In this document: one piece after another, positions 36,400 to 48,789 of the stretch
Numbering within the stretch: position 1 is the stretch's first letter
How the letters are laid out: every line of letters starts with the position of its first letter
Source of the DNA: Punctularia strigosozonata HHB-11173 SS5
Taxonomy: Eukaryota; Basidiomycota; Agaricomycetes; Corticiales; Punctulariaceae
Assembly (NCBI RefSeq): GCF_000264995.1
Contig: NW_006767434.1
Location: forward strand, 1,655,290 to 1,719,289
Direction of reading: 5' to 3'
DNA length: 64,000 nucleotides
Program-made: the position numbers and the translations under genes
The notes under the pieces: generated by a model
What the model was told of the DNA's origin: nothing
The model's database searches: none
Seen by the model: only the letters and a program-made list of their open reading frames with translations

Positions 36400-39300
36400 C
36401 TACCGCAGCCCCGACCCGATCTGATCCACCCCTTGCTTCACCTTGCCGAAAAGATTCTTCATCCCGTCCCTGATACCGTCCGCATTGACGCCTCTATCTT
36501 CTCCGCTGGTCCTGTATACGCCGCTCCCCGCCGCCCCGCCTAGACTGACGTTGACCCCGCCTAAATTGATGTTCAACGCGGGGAGGCTCGTCGCGCCGGT
36601 GCTCGATTCCGGAGGAGGGTCGTACACCGAGGTGGGGAAGCGCGTCGCCGATGCGCGCATCATCTCTAGGTAGGACGAGGAGTTGTGCACGCATGTGCCG
36701 CCGAGCAGGACGCGCGCGCCCGCATTTGCGGCTCCCCCGGGCGCGTTAGGGTTTGAGCCAATCGCGAACTCTTGGTTCAGGAGCGCAACGGCGCGTGCTT
36801 CTTCGTAGGTCGTTCCGCCGATTACGAACACGATCACGTCTTGCGGTCTGCCGTACAAACTTGTCAGAACCGCTGGCCTTTCATCAGAAACGAACTGAAA
36901 TGGATGGTACCTTTGTAACCCTGCGTTCGGTCCCGCGCCATCCAAGAACGGGTATGTAGCTTCGCGCAATCGTGCCTTGAATAGGTTCTCGAGCGTCTGC
37001 GACAGCTGTGGTGTATGTTGCATGTACACGTTTTCGACGCCCTGGGACGAAGATGCGGGATATCAAATGCAATTCAACGTCGACAAAATCAGCACCTACC
37101 TTGATGCCTTTGAGAACCGAACGACCTTTCGCAAGTAGTGATTCGTTCAAGAAGAGGTCATCTTGCCGTTGATCCGATCCGGACGTGTTTAAGATAACGT
37201 ACACCAGCTATCGCAGTCAAGTTAGACATCGAATGTGCACAAAAAATAGCCTGTGCTTACCCGCGCATCTTCCGGCTTAACCCCATTTGCAAGCATCGAG
37301 TTGATGAGCGACGCAATATTCGCCGCTTGTGTCTTCTGATACCGTAGGGCGTACAGGATAACCAATCGGAGCTTGTTGTGTGAGGGTACAGCCGGGTCTG
37401 AAATGACAGCTTGGACGCTCTAAACAATCAGCACGAATACTTGCACACCGCACACAGCTAGAATCACCTTCAAGTCGGCGCCAGATCCCGTCGCAAGTCC
37501 CTGTTCCACCTCACCGACCTCAAGCAGCTTGTNNNNNNNNNNNNNNNNNNNNNNNNNNNNNNNNNNNNNNNNNNNNNNNNNNNNNNNNNNNNNNNNNNNN
37601 NNNNNNNNNNNNNNNNNNNNNNNNNNNNNNNNNNNNNNNNNNNNNNNNNNNNNNNNNNNNNNNNNNNNNNNNNNNNNNNNNNNNNNNNNNNNNNNNNNNN
37701 NNNNNNNNNNNNNNNNNNNNNNNNNNNNNNNNNNNNNNNNNNNNNNNNTCCCCCGGGCGCGTTAGGGTTTGAGCCAATCGCGAACTCTTGGTTCAGGAGC
37801 GCAACGGCGCGTGCTTCTTCGTAGGTCGTTCCGCCGATTACGAACACGATCACGTCTTGCGGTCTGCCGTACAAACTTGTCAGAACCGCTGGCCTTTCAT
37901 CAGAAACGAACTGAAATGGATGGTACCTTTGTAACCCTGCGTTCGGTCCCGCGCCATCCAAGAACGGGTATGTAGCTTCGCGCAATCGTGCCTTGAATAG
38001 GTTCTCGAGCGTCTGCGACAGCTGTGGTGTATGTTGCATGTACACGTTTTCGACGCCCTGGGACGAAGATGCGGGATATCAAATGCAATTCAACGTCGAC
38101 AAAATCAGCACCTACCTTGATGCCTTTGAGAACCGAACGACCTTTCGCAAGTAGTGATTCGTTCAAGAAGAGGTCATCTTGCCGTTGATCCGATCCGGAC
38201 GTGTTTAAGATAACGTACACCAGCTATCGCAGTCAAGTTAGACATCGAATGTGCACAAAAAATAGCCTGTGCTTACCCGCGCATCTTCCGGCTTAACCCC
38301 ATTTGCAAGCATCGAGTTGATGAGCGACGCAATATTCGCCGCTTGTGTCTTCTGATACCGTAGGGCGTACAGGATAACCAATCGGAGCTTGTTGTGTGAG
38401 GGTACAGCCGGGTCTGAAATGACAGCTTGGACGCTCTAAACAATCAGCACGAATACTTGCACACCGCACACAGCTAGAATCACCTTCAAGTCGGCGCCAG
38501 ATCCCGTCGCAAGTCCCTGTTCCACCTCACCGACCTCAAGCAGCTTGTCTCTGGCAACCAACCTACTCAACTCGCCAACAAGCGCGACGTGCTTGCTCAC
38601 GTTTCCTCCCAGCTTCTTGAACTCGGGGTACTCCTCCACGAACTTCTTCATGTCAGCGATGCTCGATATATTTTGCGGACTCTGCGCCAAACTTTTGCTC
38701 TGGTATGCTTGCACGTAGGCTTTGAGGTGTTCGCCGAGATCGCCGAATGTAGCGAGGTGTTGATCGCGGAAGAATTCGTCAGTGGAGAGGGATAATGTAA
38801 CCTCATGCAGTTCGGGCCGTATGGACGGGACAAGGGATAGATCCACACGTCCGTTGTTGATACCGAGCAGCTCGTGAACCATTGCCTGATACGTCCATTG
38901 GCAGAGTAGCGGGGTAACGGGGTCGTTTCTCCGGTCAAGGATGAGGAGAACCGGAGCGGTTTGCGTAGGCCGGAAGTCGAAGAGGGTGGGTTCGGACTTG
39001 ATACGATGTTGAACCTCAACCCCAAGCTTCTTCGCCATGGAGGACATCTTCTCGTACCGGATGACTGGCTTCTTCTTGAGGCTGAGAAGGACGGCGATGA
39101 TCCCCTGGACGGAGCGTTCGAGCGCGGCGGGATCCCATTGATTGGGGGAGGAGCCGTATAAAGGCCGGGAGACGGACGGGGTGTGGTTGAGCGAGAAGAG
39201 GTAGGGCGTCAAGGGTGCGTAGTCGGCAAAGTGTTCTTGCACTTCGCGGACGACTTCGTATTCGTCGGCTTCGGCCAAGCGCTCTATCGCCATCTTGCTC

Positions 39301-39733
39301 AGGATGTTGCTGAAGTCTGACACGGACACGAAGAACGGCATCAGCGATGCAGATCAACGACGGAAAACGGGGATATGGCAATTCACCAACTGACAGAGGT
39401 AGTACTCCCCGTACTTGGGTTCGCGCAGCTCGCGTTCGAGCGCTTCCAGGCTCTCGTCGCTAACTTGCACGAAGCAAACGCATTTCAGGTGCGCCATGCG
39501 CTCCCGCTTGGGGTTGTCGACCCGGTCGGTGAGGTAAACTTCATGCGCGAGAAGGACGGACTGTGTGGAGGCGAGAGAAACTATCGGTGTCTGAGAAAAT
39601 ATGGTGAGCTTCATCTCGTGAGTTATCTCCAAGGATGGCGTACCGTATGAGAGTCCAGCAGGAGGACCTTCATCCCCGCAGGCGTCTGGATGAGTTTCGT
39701 GACATAGGTCTCGACTGCCTTGACCACGTCCAT
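36400..39733 (-). CDS. VPS45-type Sec1/Munc18 protein, split by assembly gap
   Basis: Starts [27 protein letters not shown] at 39733. It continues [25 protein letters not shown] (joined across an intron with a GTCAGT donor), [31 protein letters not shown] and [20 protein letters not shown], then [21 protein letters not shown] and [15 protein letters not shown]. This is a complete Sec1-like fold of the Vps45 class, which by family binds endosomal/TGN syntaxin (Tlg2) and promotes SNARE assembly. The C-terminal tail is Gly/Ser-rich and ends QIGSGLR. A 216-base N gap (37533-37748) and an exact 800-bp repeat on either side interrupt the gene. Skipping one copy restores one continuous gene, so the gene itself is probably intact. 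Confidence 0.9.
36733..37532. repeat. 800-bp direct repeat, copy 1 (within VPS45)
   Basis: Identical as far as I can read to 37749-38548 (constant offset of 1016). It covers internal VPS45 exons and introns and ends exactly where the N run starts. Confidence 0.9.
37533..37748. other. Assembly gap (N run)
   Basis: 216 undetermined bases. It begins exactly at the end of repeat copy 1 and ends exactly at the start of copy 2, as expected when two overlapping contig ends were scaffolded rather than merged. Confidence 0.98.
37749..38548. repeat. 800-bp direct repeat, copy 2 (within VPS45)
   Basis: Second copy of the 36733-37532 sequence. Its right end runs straight into unique VPS45 exon sequence (encoding the [14 protein letters not shown] region), whereas copy 1's left end runs into unique C-terminal VPS45 sequence. 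Confidence 0.9.
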
Positions 39734-39943
39734 CGTTCAAGCACAAGAGAAGAACGCGATGGCTGCAAAATGCGAAGGGGTATATCGTACCAATCTGCTG
39801 AGAGATGCGCGTGCTGAAGGCATGCGCGGCATGCGCGGCACGGCGCCGATGGTGGCGGTGACGCACGGATGCATTCGACATCATGCATGACGGTGACTTG
39901 CAAGGTCCTGGACCCGAGCGATGCCGCTTAGATCCTGACAATA

Positions 39944-40301
39944 ATGGCTACCACAAATGTCTACGTCGAGGAACTCCAGAACTGCTTAAGAGAGAATGCA
40001 CACGGAATCAAGAGCTTCACGCTGGGCAATCACACGAGCACGGAGGCCAAGGCCAACGTGATCCTCCTGGAAGAAGAGGAGGTTACCATTTACCTGGACG
40101 GCCGCGGATTTCGAGCAGGTGCGCAGCTGGACCCGGACGGTGAATGGATCCAGTCTGACACCGGTCCTGGGACCAGGAACAGACTCGAAAGATGTATCTG
40201 AGACACTGGAAGCACTCCTGCAGGAACTGAGTCCCGGCTTTGGTCTGAAGCAGCAGCAGATTCTCTTCACCAAGCTAACTCGGCTTCAGCAGCTTGAATA
40301 G
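39944..40301 (+). CDS. GSKIP-domain (DUF727-like) small protein
   Basis: Two exons (39944-40118, 40177-40301) give 99 residues. An intron with GTGCGC donor and CTGAC branch joins GFRAG to TDSKDVSETLEALLQELSP. The pattern of a beta strand pair (ANVILLEEEEVTIYLDGRGF) followed by ETLEALLQELSPGF and a Leu-rich final helix matches the GSKIP family. By family, GSKIP binds GSK3 and in vertebrates PKA; the fungal role is not known. Without the splice the frame stops differently at 40199-40201, giving a C-terminus with no family match. It is head-to-head with VPS45 (210 bp between starts). Confidence 0.75.
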
Positions 40302-40627
40302 CCTACCATGGTATGCTGGGTGCTCGCCCAAACCGTGATTCATCATTCATGCCGCTGACGTTGTGTTAGTTAGTTTATCCGGCTTGTGGCATGAGCCCGC
40401 TCTGCTGCAGCGATCCAATAATTCTCTGTGAGTAATTCAAGGTGATCCTGCGAGGTGTTATACATCAACAACTAAGTCGGACGCATCGAGCTCTCTGTGA
40501 CGAATGCTGTTTTTCACGTCTGGTAATTGATCGATGAACGCTATGCCCGACAATATGTTGTATGTCGCAATAGGATCACGTCCACCAACCAGACTGCTAC
40601 CTAGGTGACCTTGCTGAAACGAATTCT
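40302..40627. other. Intergenic, convergent 3' regions
   Basis: About 326 bp between the GSKIP-like and OGFr genes. No gene or repeat seen. Confidence 0.45.
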
Positions 40628-41550
40628 CTAAGCCAGATCCGAGTGAAGCATTCGTTCGTCGAATTCGCCCGACTCTGACCGCGATCGAAGGGCGGCCTCG
40701 TACTTTTCTCTAGTGAATTGGAAGTTGTCGTCGGTTCTGACCTTCTGGATAGCGCGTTTTATCCACGCGCGCTCGTTCTCATTCCTGAGACAGTTCGCCC
40801 ACCACCTGTCCATGCTGCTCTGGATGGACCCAGAGTTCAGCTCGCCGTTCTCGCTCTGCTCGTTGAGAACGTGCAGAAGGAAGCCAGCGTTCAGGTGTTC
40901 GAGATCCATCTCTGAGAGGCATTTGAGGATGCGAGATATGCGCAAGTTGTTGTGCATAGATCCTTCGAAAAGTCGTTAATGGGCGAAGCCTGGTCATGGC
41001 GAGATCGGCGACTTACGGACAAGGTTTCTGTACTGCCCTTCGAAGTTTCGTGGGGGAAGGGACCTCTGCAACAGTCCAGTGTCAGGATCCAGGAGGCGCA
41101 TTCCATAGAAATCCAGCATAAGCTCGTATGACGCCAGTAGTCGCCGTTTAATATCTGGATCGGACTTCATGGCGTCCCTCTCATGAAGCTGTAAAGGTTG
41201 CGACTCATAGTTCATGCCGTATTCACGAATTGGAAACCTTCCGCACGATGTTAGTAACGGCGCAGGCATTCAGGCCCATGAAACTGACAGCCATTGTATA
41301 AAACCGTGCTTATACTCAAGAAGGTTGTAATCCCCTTTCCATCTGAGCGCGCAATCGTAAAGTATGTCAGCAATGACGCGAGATCGTGAACGAAATGAAC
41401 GCGCTGATCGTGGATCTCTTCCACCAAAAGATTATCCGGTCGGCACCGTAGCTGATTCCTGTAAAACAACAAGTTGGCATGCTGAGATGGATGGTCTTCT
41501 ATGCCTGGATAACCGGCAAGAAACTCTTGAACATCTCTTGGGAGTGACAT
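40628..41550 (-). CDS. Opioid growth factor receptor (OGFr) conserved-domain protein
   Basis: Starts MSLPRDVQEFLAGYPGIEDH at 41550 and is spliced in at least four exons. The core FPIREYGMNYESQPLQLHERDAMKSD, with RLLASYELMLDFYGMRLLDPDTGLL, then YRNLV and NNLRISRILKCLSEMDLEHLNAGFLLHVL, is the OGFr N-terminal domain pattern. The C-terminus is basic and acidic helical without the repeats seen in animals. Fungal members are common, but their biochemical role is unknown; no receptor function should be assumed. There is no signal peptide or membrane span. Confidence 0.8.
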
Positions 41551-42377
41551 GGTAGCAACGCGTCGGAGATCTCGCAACGGAACGATCGATGGCCTCAGGA
41601 TGAGCATGAACGCCGGAGTCAAGGGCGGGGCTATGCCGCATGTGCGTGTCGCGAACGCGCGTCAAGTCACGTGATCAGAGGGCATCTTGCGGCAATCCCC
41701 GACGGCTCTCGTTGCAGTGATCTGCATCGCCGACCCTCACTCCGACCGGTTCATCATTCAGTGCAACGCTTTGCAAGAACGTCTCACCTGGCCGGACCAA
41801 CGCTCTAGAGTCGAGGATGAATGTGCTAACCGTTCTTCCAAAGCTTTCGTCCTCGTCCGACGCCGAAACAACGACGATGAGCAAAGCTGCTCAACCTTGT
41901 GCAAACCATGCTGCCACACCATCGTGTTGCCTCCGTGGTCGCGTGATTGTCGCGCTTCCACTGTCTTGGCACTCATAACTTGTGCTCCCCGGCGGTTACC
42001 CTATCAGCTTTGCGCAGAGCAGCAGCCCCGCCACATGGCCTCGACGCTCTTGGCATCTACCGGTGCTCACAGACGCCAGACGCCAGACGACGGTGCCCTC
42101 CGTCGCGCGCGTACAAGATGTGATCACCCCAACGTGCGAGCGGAAGCAGTGTTCCCGGTCGCTTCTCCGCACCGACCGTTGCATGGCTCTCCCGGTCCAA
42201 CTGAGCTGCCGGGCATCTCACCATGCGCGTTGCGTCAACCCGCCAAGGATTTTTCAAGTGCATAAATCCTAGGGAGGAGGCCTCAGGATCGGCAGGCGAC
42301 CTCCTCTTCACGAGTTCGAAGTCTCCCTCCTGCACGTCCTCCTTACGACTCCGCGCAAGCACTCTCAATTCGACGCC
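41551..42377. other. Intergenic, divergent promoters
   Basis: Lies between the starts of the OGFr-domain gene and the fungalysin gene. The open frames seen are not supported by family or splice logic. A GCATAAAT stretch near 42258 is a possible TATA element for the protease gene. Confidence 0.4.
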
Positions 42378-44845
42378 ATGTTCTCTTACAAATTCATCGC
42401 GTCCGTGTTCATCGCGGTTTCGTACGCATCGGCTGCTTTGGCCGCACCCTGGCCCGCCAACTCCAAGGTGAATAACGCTGCGTCAGTGGATGTGACGAAT
42501 CCGGAAGCTTACCGCGTACTTGCAACAGCATGCCACGCACCGTGTGAGGAACATTAGCAGGGATCTCAAGCTCGAGACGTACCACCCTGCTTCTGTTTAC
42601 GAGACCTACGAGGATGGTATCGACCACCCGCTGTCGAAGCGCGCCGACGCGTCCTTCCAGGACTCCGCCCTCGCCTTCGTCAAGTCGAAGGCGAAATTGG
42701 ACGATGGCGCCGTTGCCTTCCGCTCCGGGTTCGAGGGCGACATCACGTCGCACGCCTACTTCCACCAGCAGCACGATGGCGTTCCCTTCGCCAACGCTGT
42801 CGCCAACGTTGCGCTGAAGAACAACAAGGTCAGTACTCAAGAACACGATGTGGAGAACCAAGCTTCTAACGAACGTTTCCGCAGGTCGTTGCCTTCGGTA
42901 GCAGTTTCGTTGCGCTTCCTAAGGACATCCCCGCCTCAAAGCCCACTCTTGACCTCCAGACGGCGATCAAGAAGGCTGAGGCTGCCCTTTCTGGCACTTA
43001 CAACGGCCACCCCACGACCGTCGAGTACCTCGCCAAGGACGATGGCTCGGTCGCCCTCACCCACGTCATTCAGATCCAGAACGACCAGGGTGCCTGGTAC
43101 GAGGCCTTCGTTGACGCTCACTCCGGCGACCTGCTCTCGGTCACGGACTTCGTCACCAAGCTCACTTGTAAGTCCTCCCATTTTTGCACATTCGTCCGAT
43201 ACCAATGTCGCTTTTATTAGACAAGGTCTTGCCTATCACCAAGCAGGACCTTACGGAGGGCGTCGAGACCCTTGAGGACCCGGAGAACAAGGACGCCAGC
43301 CCCAACGGCTGGGTCAAGGGCAAGACCACCGCGTGAGCATCCACCCAGCGCCCGTTCTCCAAGCGGATCTTGGACCGACTCTCTTCTCAGCGGCAATAAC
43401 GTCATCGTTTACAAGTCGAGCGCCAGCCAGCGGACCTCGGAGTCCGACACCGACGAGTTCATCTACACCCACGACGCGTCCAAGGCCCCGACCACGTCCG
43501 CCAACCTGAACGCTGCCCGCACCAACGCGTTCTACGTCGTCAACACCGTCCACGACATTAGCTATACCTACGGTTTCACGGAGAAGGCTTACAACTTCCA
43601 GGACGACAACTTCGGCAATGGTGGAGAGGACGGTGACCGCGTCACCGTTTCCGTTCAGGACTCCGCGGGCACTGAGTACGTTGGTCTCCTCATGTCAACG
43701 TCAAAGGTCCCTTAACTAACCGTGATTTCCAGCAACGCTGGTAAGCATTGGCTGTCAAGGACTCTGACATTCCGCTGAGGTGCTTACCATTCTTGTTCTT
43801 CGCTCTCCCACAGACTTCAGGTAAGCTGCACGGCCTATTCAAGCCGCCAACCGAATCTGACGTAAAATTATCAGCACTCCCGCCGATGGTCAATCTGGAC
43901 ACATGAGGATGTTCCTCTGGGACGAGACCAGCCCCGAGCGTGACGGTGCTCTTGAGGTACGATACCCCCGATCTTCACAGCGGCCCTAACTCACCGTACC
44001 TTTGACACCCAGAACGACATCGTCGCCCACGAGATGACCCACGGCATCAGCAACCGCCTGACGGGCGGTGGTACCGGCCGCTGCCTCCAGACCACTGAGG
44101 CTGGCGGCATGGGTGAGGGCTGGTCAGACGCGTTTGCGGAATGGACCGAGCAGAAGTCGTCCAAGATCTCTGACTTCACCATGGGCACCTACGTCATTAA
44201 CGACAAGGCGTACGCGCTCGCCTTTGCTCAGCCTTGGGGGTAACTAATGATGCTCGGTTTCACAGCGGTATCCGCACGCACCCGTACTCCACCTCCAAGT
44301 ACGCTGATACGTCTCGCTCAAATGGTCAATCGCTCATCGCTCTTTCTTCTGCAGGACCACCAACCCTCTGACCTACGCCAGCATCGCGACGCTCAACGAG
44401 GTTCACGACATTGGTGAAGTTTGGGCGAACATGCTCCACAACGTCTACGCCTCCCTTGTGGACGAGAACGGCTTCAGCGAAGATGCGCACACCGATGTAC
44501 GCATGATACGATCAAGCATTGATGACAACCTTCTAACCTGACTTCGAAGGCCTCCGGCTCCGAAGGAAACGTCGTTTTCCTCCACTTGTTCATCGACTCG
44601 CTCGCTCTCCAGCCTTGCAACCCGACGCTGCCCACCGCCCGCGACGCCTGGATCCAGGCAGACAAGAACCGCTACGATGGTGCCCACACGTACGTCGCCC
44701 CTAGATTACCTAAGGGAATCCGTCATTTCTCATCGCGCGATCTCAACGAATCAGTTGCACTCTGTGGAAGGCCTTCGCCAGCCGCGGCCTCGGACAGAAT
44801 GCGAAGAACCACAAGGACGACGACACCGTCCCGTCCAGCTGCTAA
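42378..44845 (+). CDS. Fungalysin, secreted M36 metallopeptidase
   Basis: A signal peptide (MFSYKFIASVFIAVSYASAALA) is followed by a long propeptide with the FTP-type region (GFEGDITSHAYFHQQHDGVPF, GAWYEAFVDAHSGDLLSV). The catalytic domain contains NAFYVVNTVHDISYTYGF and the zinc motif HEMTH (44028-44042) in AHEMTHGISNRLTGG. The third ligand Glu lies in GGMGEGWSDAFAEW (44115-44117), and Cys pairs follow near the end (LQPCNPTLP, DDTVPSSC). About ten exons with 50-60 nt introns join to the stop at 44843-44845. By family it is secreted as a zymogen, self-processes and digests external protein such as collagen and elastin. The gene looks complete and active. Confidence 0.92.
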
Positions 44846-45623
44846 ATCGCCTCACCGTAGCCTCTTGGACTTTCACGCTTGCGCTCTCATCACGCCTGTT
44901 GCATGTTTGGATATCATTATTGCATGTTGTCACGATACCCCCGATGCAATCTTACGTTTCCTTTTTGTCTCCTCTCTGATATACCCCTTAAGGCATTGTG
45001 GCGCAATGCGGGAGAACTGCCGCTCCTCCCGAGTTTCCGAGAATGAGTCGCCGGAGGCTGTGACTCGTGCAGGGTCGGGCTGGGTCGGCTTGCTCTCGAA
45101 TGTTCGTTCATGCTCCAAAGCAGGTCAGCTCCTATGCTGGAAGCGGCATGCAGAGGCCGTGCTACGAACACGATGGGCAGTAAATATCCCTGATGAATGC
45201 ACAGCGGCGGGAGAGAAACAGGAGATGCGATTATCTGCGTTGTATCACTTGACCCTATCCGAATCCAACCATGCGCCCTTCCTGTCCTCCTTTGCCCTGA
45301 TAGCCCCTGCTTGCCCTGCTTCCATCGCGGTTCTGACACCTTCTATGCTTTTCTCTTGTCGGGCAGAACGAATCGCCATGAGAGCGATGGCCAAGTCAGG
45401 ATGTGATTATCGAGCGCGGCCAGCACCGGCGTGGTCTCGGGAGTGCTTGCCCGCGGGTCCCGATCGCCGGGGCACGGATCCACTATGACACAGGGCTGCG
45501 CTGAACTGGTCACCGAGGCCGGGCCTAACGTATATATATTCTCCATGACCGTCTACTACTCCTCACCGTTCTACGGACCCAAAACAAACCCCTCACAAAA
45601 TCCTTTTTACGACCACGACTGCG
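44846..45623 (+). promoter_or_regulatory. Intergenic with TATA box of the next gene
   Basis: No gene is supported; a long open frame across 44586-45488 is a continuation in a wrong frame. TATATATATT at 45531-45540 lies about 90 bp before the ATG at 45624. Confidence 0.5.
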
Positions 45624-46189
45624 ATGATGTTCACGACCTTCAAGCTCATGCTGGCCCTCTTCGTTTCGCTGTTCGCCTCCCTCGCCGCGGCTCTGCCCGT
45701 CAGCCTAGAGCCCCGCGACGTCTACGTGCCTCCCGTCCTTTACCCTCACGCGGGCACCGTCTGGAAGGTTGGAGCCCACCACAACGTCACCTGGTAAGTT
45801 GATCAGCGATGCAAGCGGTTATCCGGATGCTGAATGTGTATTGCAGGGATGTGTCCGACCCTCCCGTCAACATTACCAACAAGTTTGGCATGATCGTTCT
45901 CGCTAAGAATGGAATCGCATTGGACCTTGGTAACCTCTACTCTTTTTGTTGGTCTGAGACTGTACCTTTGACGAGTATCTCTTTGGTGCAGACTCTCCCC
46001 TTGCCGCGAACTTCTCTATTCTCGATGGACGCCACGTCATCCAAGTCCCCAAAGTGACGCCGGCCAGCGATTACCAAATTTTGCTGTTCGGAGACTCGGT
46101 GAGTTGTCCTATCATTCGAGACACTGGGTTTCAGTTGCCTGACTTCGTTGCAGGGCAACCTCTCGCCTGAGTTTACCATCACGGCCTAA
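45624..46189 (+). CDS. Kre9/Knh1-like small secreted protein
   Basis: Four exons encode about 131 residues. A signal peptide (TFKLMLALFVSLFASLAAALP) is followed by YPHAGTVWKVGAHHNVTWDVSDPPVNITN, the characteristic N-terminal repeat of Kre9/Knh1 and Ser/Thr-rich GPI-anchored wall proteins. Two sequons (NVT, NIT) are N-glycosylation sites. Unlike yeast Kre9 it ends right after the Ig-like domain (GNLSPEFTITA), without a Ser/Thr-rich stalk or GPI signal. By family it relates to cell-wall beta-1,6-glucan assembly, but short basidiomycete forms are uncharacterised. The start may also be the second Met of the MM pair. Confidence 0.8.
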
Positions 46190-46584
46190 AACATTAACCA
46201 AGGGTCCCGATGGCCCGACTTGCCGCAACCCCTGACCAGGACGCGCAAGTTCCGATATGATGGACGCTCAACCCAGTTTCGAGGCCGGAAAACAATCCAC
46301 GAACTTTGAACGAACTCTCTGTACAATCAATGGACCTTCTTACCAGTTCGGACTGCCATCATGGACTTGCCGTTAAATGTACTTTACTCGTAGCATATTC
46401 GTAGCAAATCAGCATCATATTCACGATCAAATTTCCGTTTTGCCTTCGTCGAACTGACTTGATCTAGAAAATCGGTGAGGATCACGCACACGTATTGCCC
46501 ATTTATACCTCGAATGGGTCTACTACATCACCATGGTCTCAAGCCAATGTTACGCTGATCGACAGAAACGTTGCGGCGTAGACT
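46190..46584. other. Intergenic, convergent 3' regions
   Basis: Lies between the Kre9-like and FMO-like stops. No gene or repeat seen. Confidence 0.4.
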
Positions 46585-48789
46585 CTACCATAACTGGGGA
46601 CCGTACTCAAACCCAGCTTCGTCCCATAGGTTCAAGTCCGCGCTCGCGCCCCACTTGTCGGCGGGCACGTTCTCGAACGACGTAAAGTTGTCGCGGTTGA
46701 GGTATTCTCGCTCCTGAGTCTCTAAATCCATATAGTACGCGAACGCCTCGCGGGTTCTGCAGGCGGATCTCAGTCAACACCGCAACATAAGGATGAGAAA
46801 ACAGTTGCTTACTCGAGGGGGTACTGGTCTACGAGCCGACCACCGAATTGCAGCGATTGGTCGTTGAGCCACACGACCCACTGGCGGAGGAGTGCTGGAA
46901 GCAACCCAATTCCATAACCGCATGGCGCTGGGGGCCGAGTGCAAAGAAGACTTACCTTCTGAGCGCTCTGTGCCCCAGAAGCCCCAGAAGTACGTGAAGC
47001 GTGGGGTGTCGTACTGCTTCCACAGTTCTTCCTCACTCGGCAGGCGCGCGGTACCCGCCCAGACCTTGGCAAGACCGTAAGATTGGTAACGTACGACGCT
47101 CCACGGCCGGCCTGGATGGAGAGCTCAATCTCCGACAAGGACTTCCGCAATAGCGAAGACGTGGATCGTGTGCGTACAGTTCGTGAAGGCAAGGGTGGGG
47201 TCGGGAATGTAGTGGCCCGTCCAGTGCACATGGCGGTAGGGGCGCGCACCGTCCGACTTGGTCGTACTGGATAGGAATGTAAGTAGGACACAAGGCTATT
47301 CGACAAGTGGACTCACTCATTGGTAACCTGGGCGTGGAACGTGTTCGTCCTGATATAACCTGTGGCGAGGATAATCTGTGGATTGGACAGGGGTGTCACA
47401 TATGCTATCATAACTTGACCGGACTGATGCGCACTTCGTCGATCCCCGACAGAACCGTCCCGTTGATGAGCGTGATTTCCCCCGACTGAATGCCGTCATC
47501 GTGCGACGCGAGCGGCTCAAAGGATCGGATTTCGGAAACCCACTCCGTGCTGGCTGGGAACCTGCGGAAGGAGCGCCGCTGAAACGCGTGCAGCTTACTC
47601 CAGTCGTACTCCTAACATCGAAGGTCCACCGTCAGAGGTGATACTATCGCGATGGTGGCGATGGTGCGTACCTTCGAGCTCGCGTAGAGCTTCTTCACAT
47701 ACGGAGCGATGTCGCGCGCGATTTCGGAGCCCGACGTGCCGGGGCCAACGACGAGGACCGTCTAATATGATCTGTTAGCATCCTGCGCCGCGGGGCACGC
47801 ATAGAAGCAAGCGAACCTTATTGGCATAGCGCTCCGGCGTCCTGTACACGCGCGAGTGATACACACTGAAGCGTTCAGGCTCTCCAGGCGCCTTCACCTT
47901 GCTCCACTCGACAAGGCCTGGAATATCGGGGACATGCGGCCCGTCGCTATCCAACCCAAGCGAGACGACGACGGCGTCGAAGTCTTCCTGCCACCACGTT
48001 GCCTTTATCCTCTGACTCTCCTCGAGGAGCGTAAGGCGCTTGAGTGTGAGCGTCCAGCCTCCTCCGGGAGCCTTCGCCAGGCGCTGGACGCGCGTACCAT
48101 AGGAAACAACAGCTGGGTCGTCGTCCGCGCTCAGGTGGTGCAGTGCGGCGAAGGCGCGCACGTGTGCCGATACGCTGCGTTGGCTGGGCGCCCACGGCTG
48201 CAAAGACGAGCACATGAGATGCGAAGGGTTCGAGGAGGGGATTCAGGGACTTACGGCACCGGCGGCGTAGGGTACGCCAGGGAGTTCGGTAATACTGGTA
48301 GGAGAGTTGGTGTGAAGGTTCTTCCATACGGGTCGGGGGACCCAGTGGTCGCGCCAGCGCTCGTCCAGGGTGAGGCCGTCGTCGCCATCGGAGTAGTACT
48401 CGACGTGGGGGTACTTGTCGGGAATTTGAGGATAAATCTCGAAAGGCGTATCACTTACATAACGACAATGAGTATCTCTCCTTGCTCCATGTGGTGGAAT
48501 GCAATGCGTACGGGTAAGACTCGCGGGTAGGAACCTCCTCCGAATAACGCCAGTTTCCACCGGGACCAGGCGCACGGTCGAAGAGACGGACGGTGAAGTT
48601 ATGTTCGAGAAGCTCTGCTGCGACCTGAAGACCCGATGGGCCGGCGCCTATGACGGCGACACGTTTGATAGGATTGCTGAACGTCGTCCACTGTACACGA
48701 TCATTTCCGTCATGCTCGGAAAACACCGTCTGTTGGGCGAAACAAGCCGCGGCGAATGCGAGAATATGTATCTGGGCCTTCCAGCTCAT
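46585..48789 (-). CDS. Flavin-containing monooxygenase-like protein with signal peptide
   Basis: Starts MSWKAQIHILAFAAACFAQQT, a signal peptide or anchor. The FAD-binding motif KRVAVIGAGPSGLQVAAELLE (GxGxxG) follows, with FDRAPGPGGNWRYSE. A second Rossmann motif, TVLVVGPGTSGSEIARD, would bind NADPH. The FMO-identifying region is present in changed form (RFSVYHSRVYR). Later parts include EELWKQYDTPRFTYFWGFWG, and the end is LWDEAGFEYGPQLW. About eight exons. By family, FMO-like enzymes oxygenate N or S atoms of small molecules; a secretory-pathway location is unusual and the substrate is unknown. It is divergent from the antiporter. Confidence 0.8.

Noticed and set aside
37470-38045. Second VPS45 C-terminal exon set
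   Set aside because: Arises from the duplicated 800-bp block and runs into the N gap; treated as an assembly artefact, not a second gene.
44586-45488. 300-codon plus-strand open frame
   Set aside because: Starts inside the last fungalysin exons and reads through its introns and 3' flank; the true stop is at 44843-44845.
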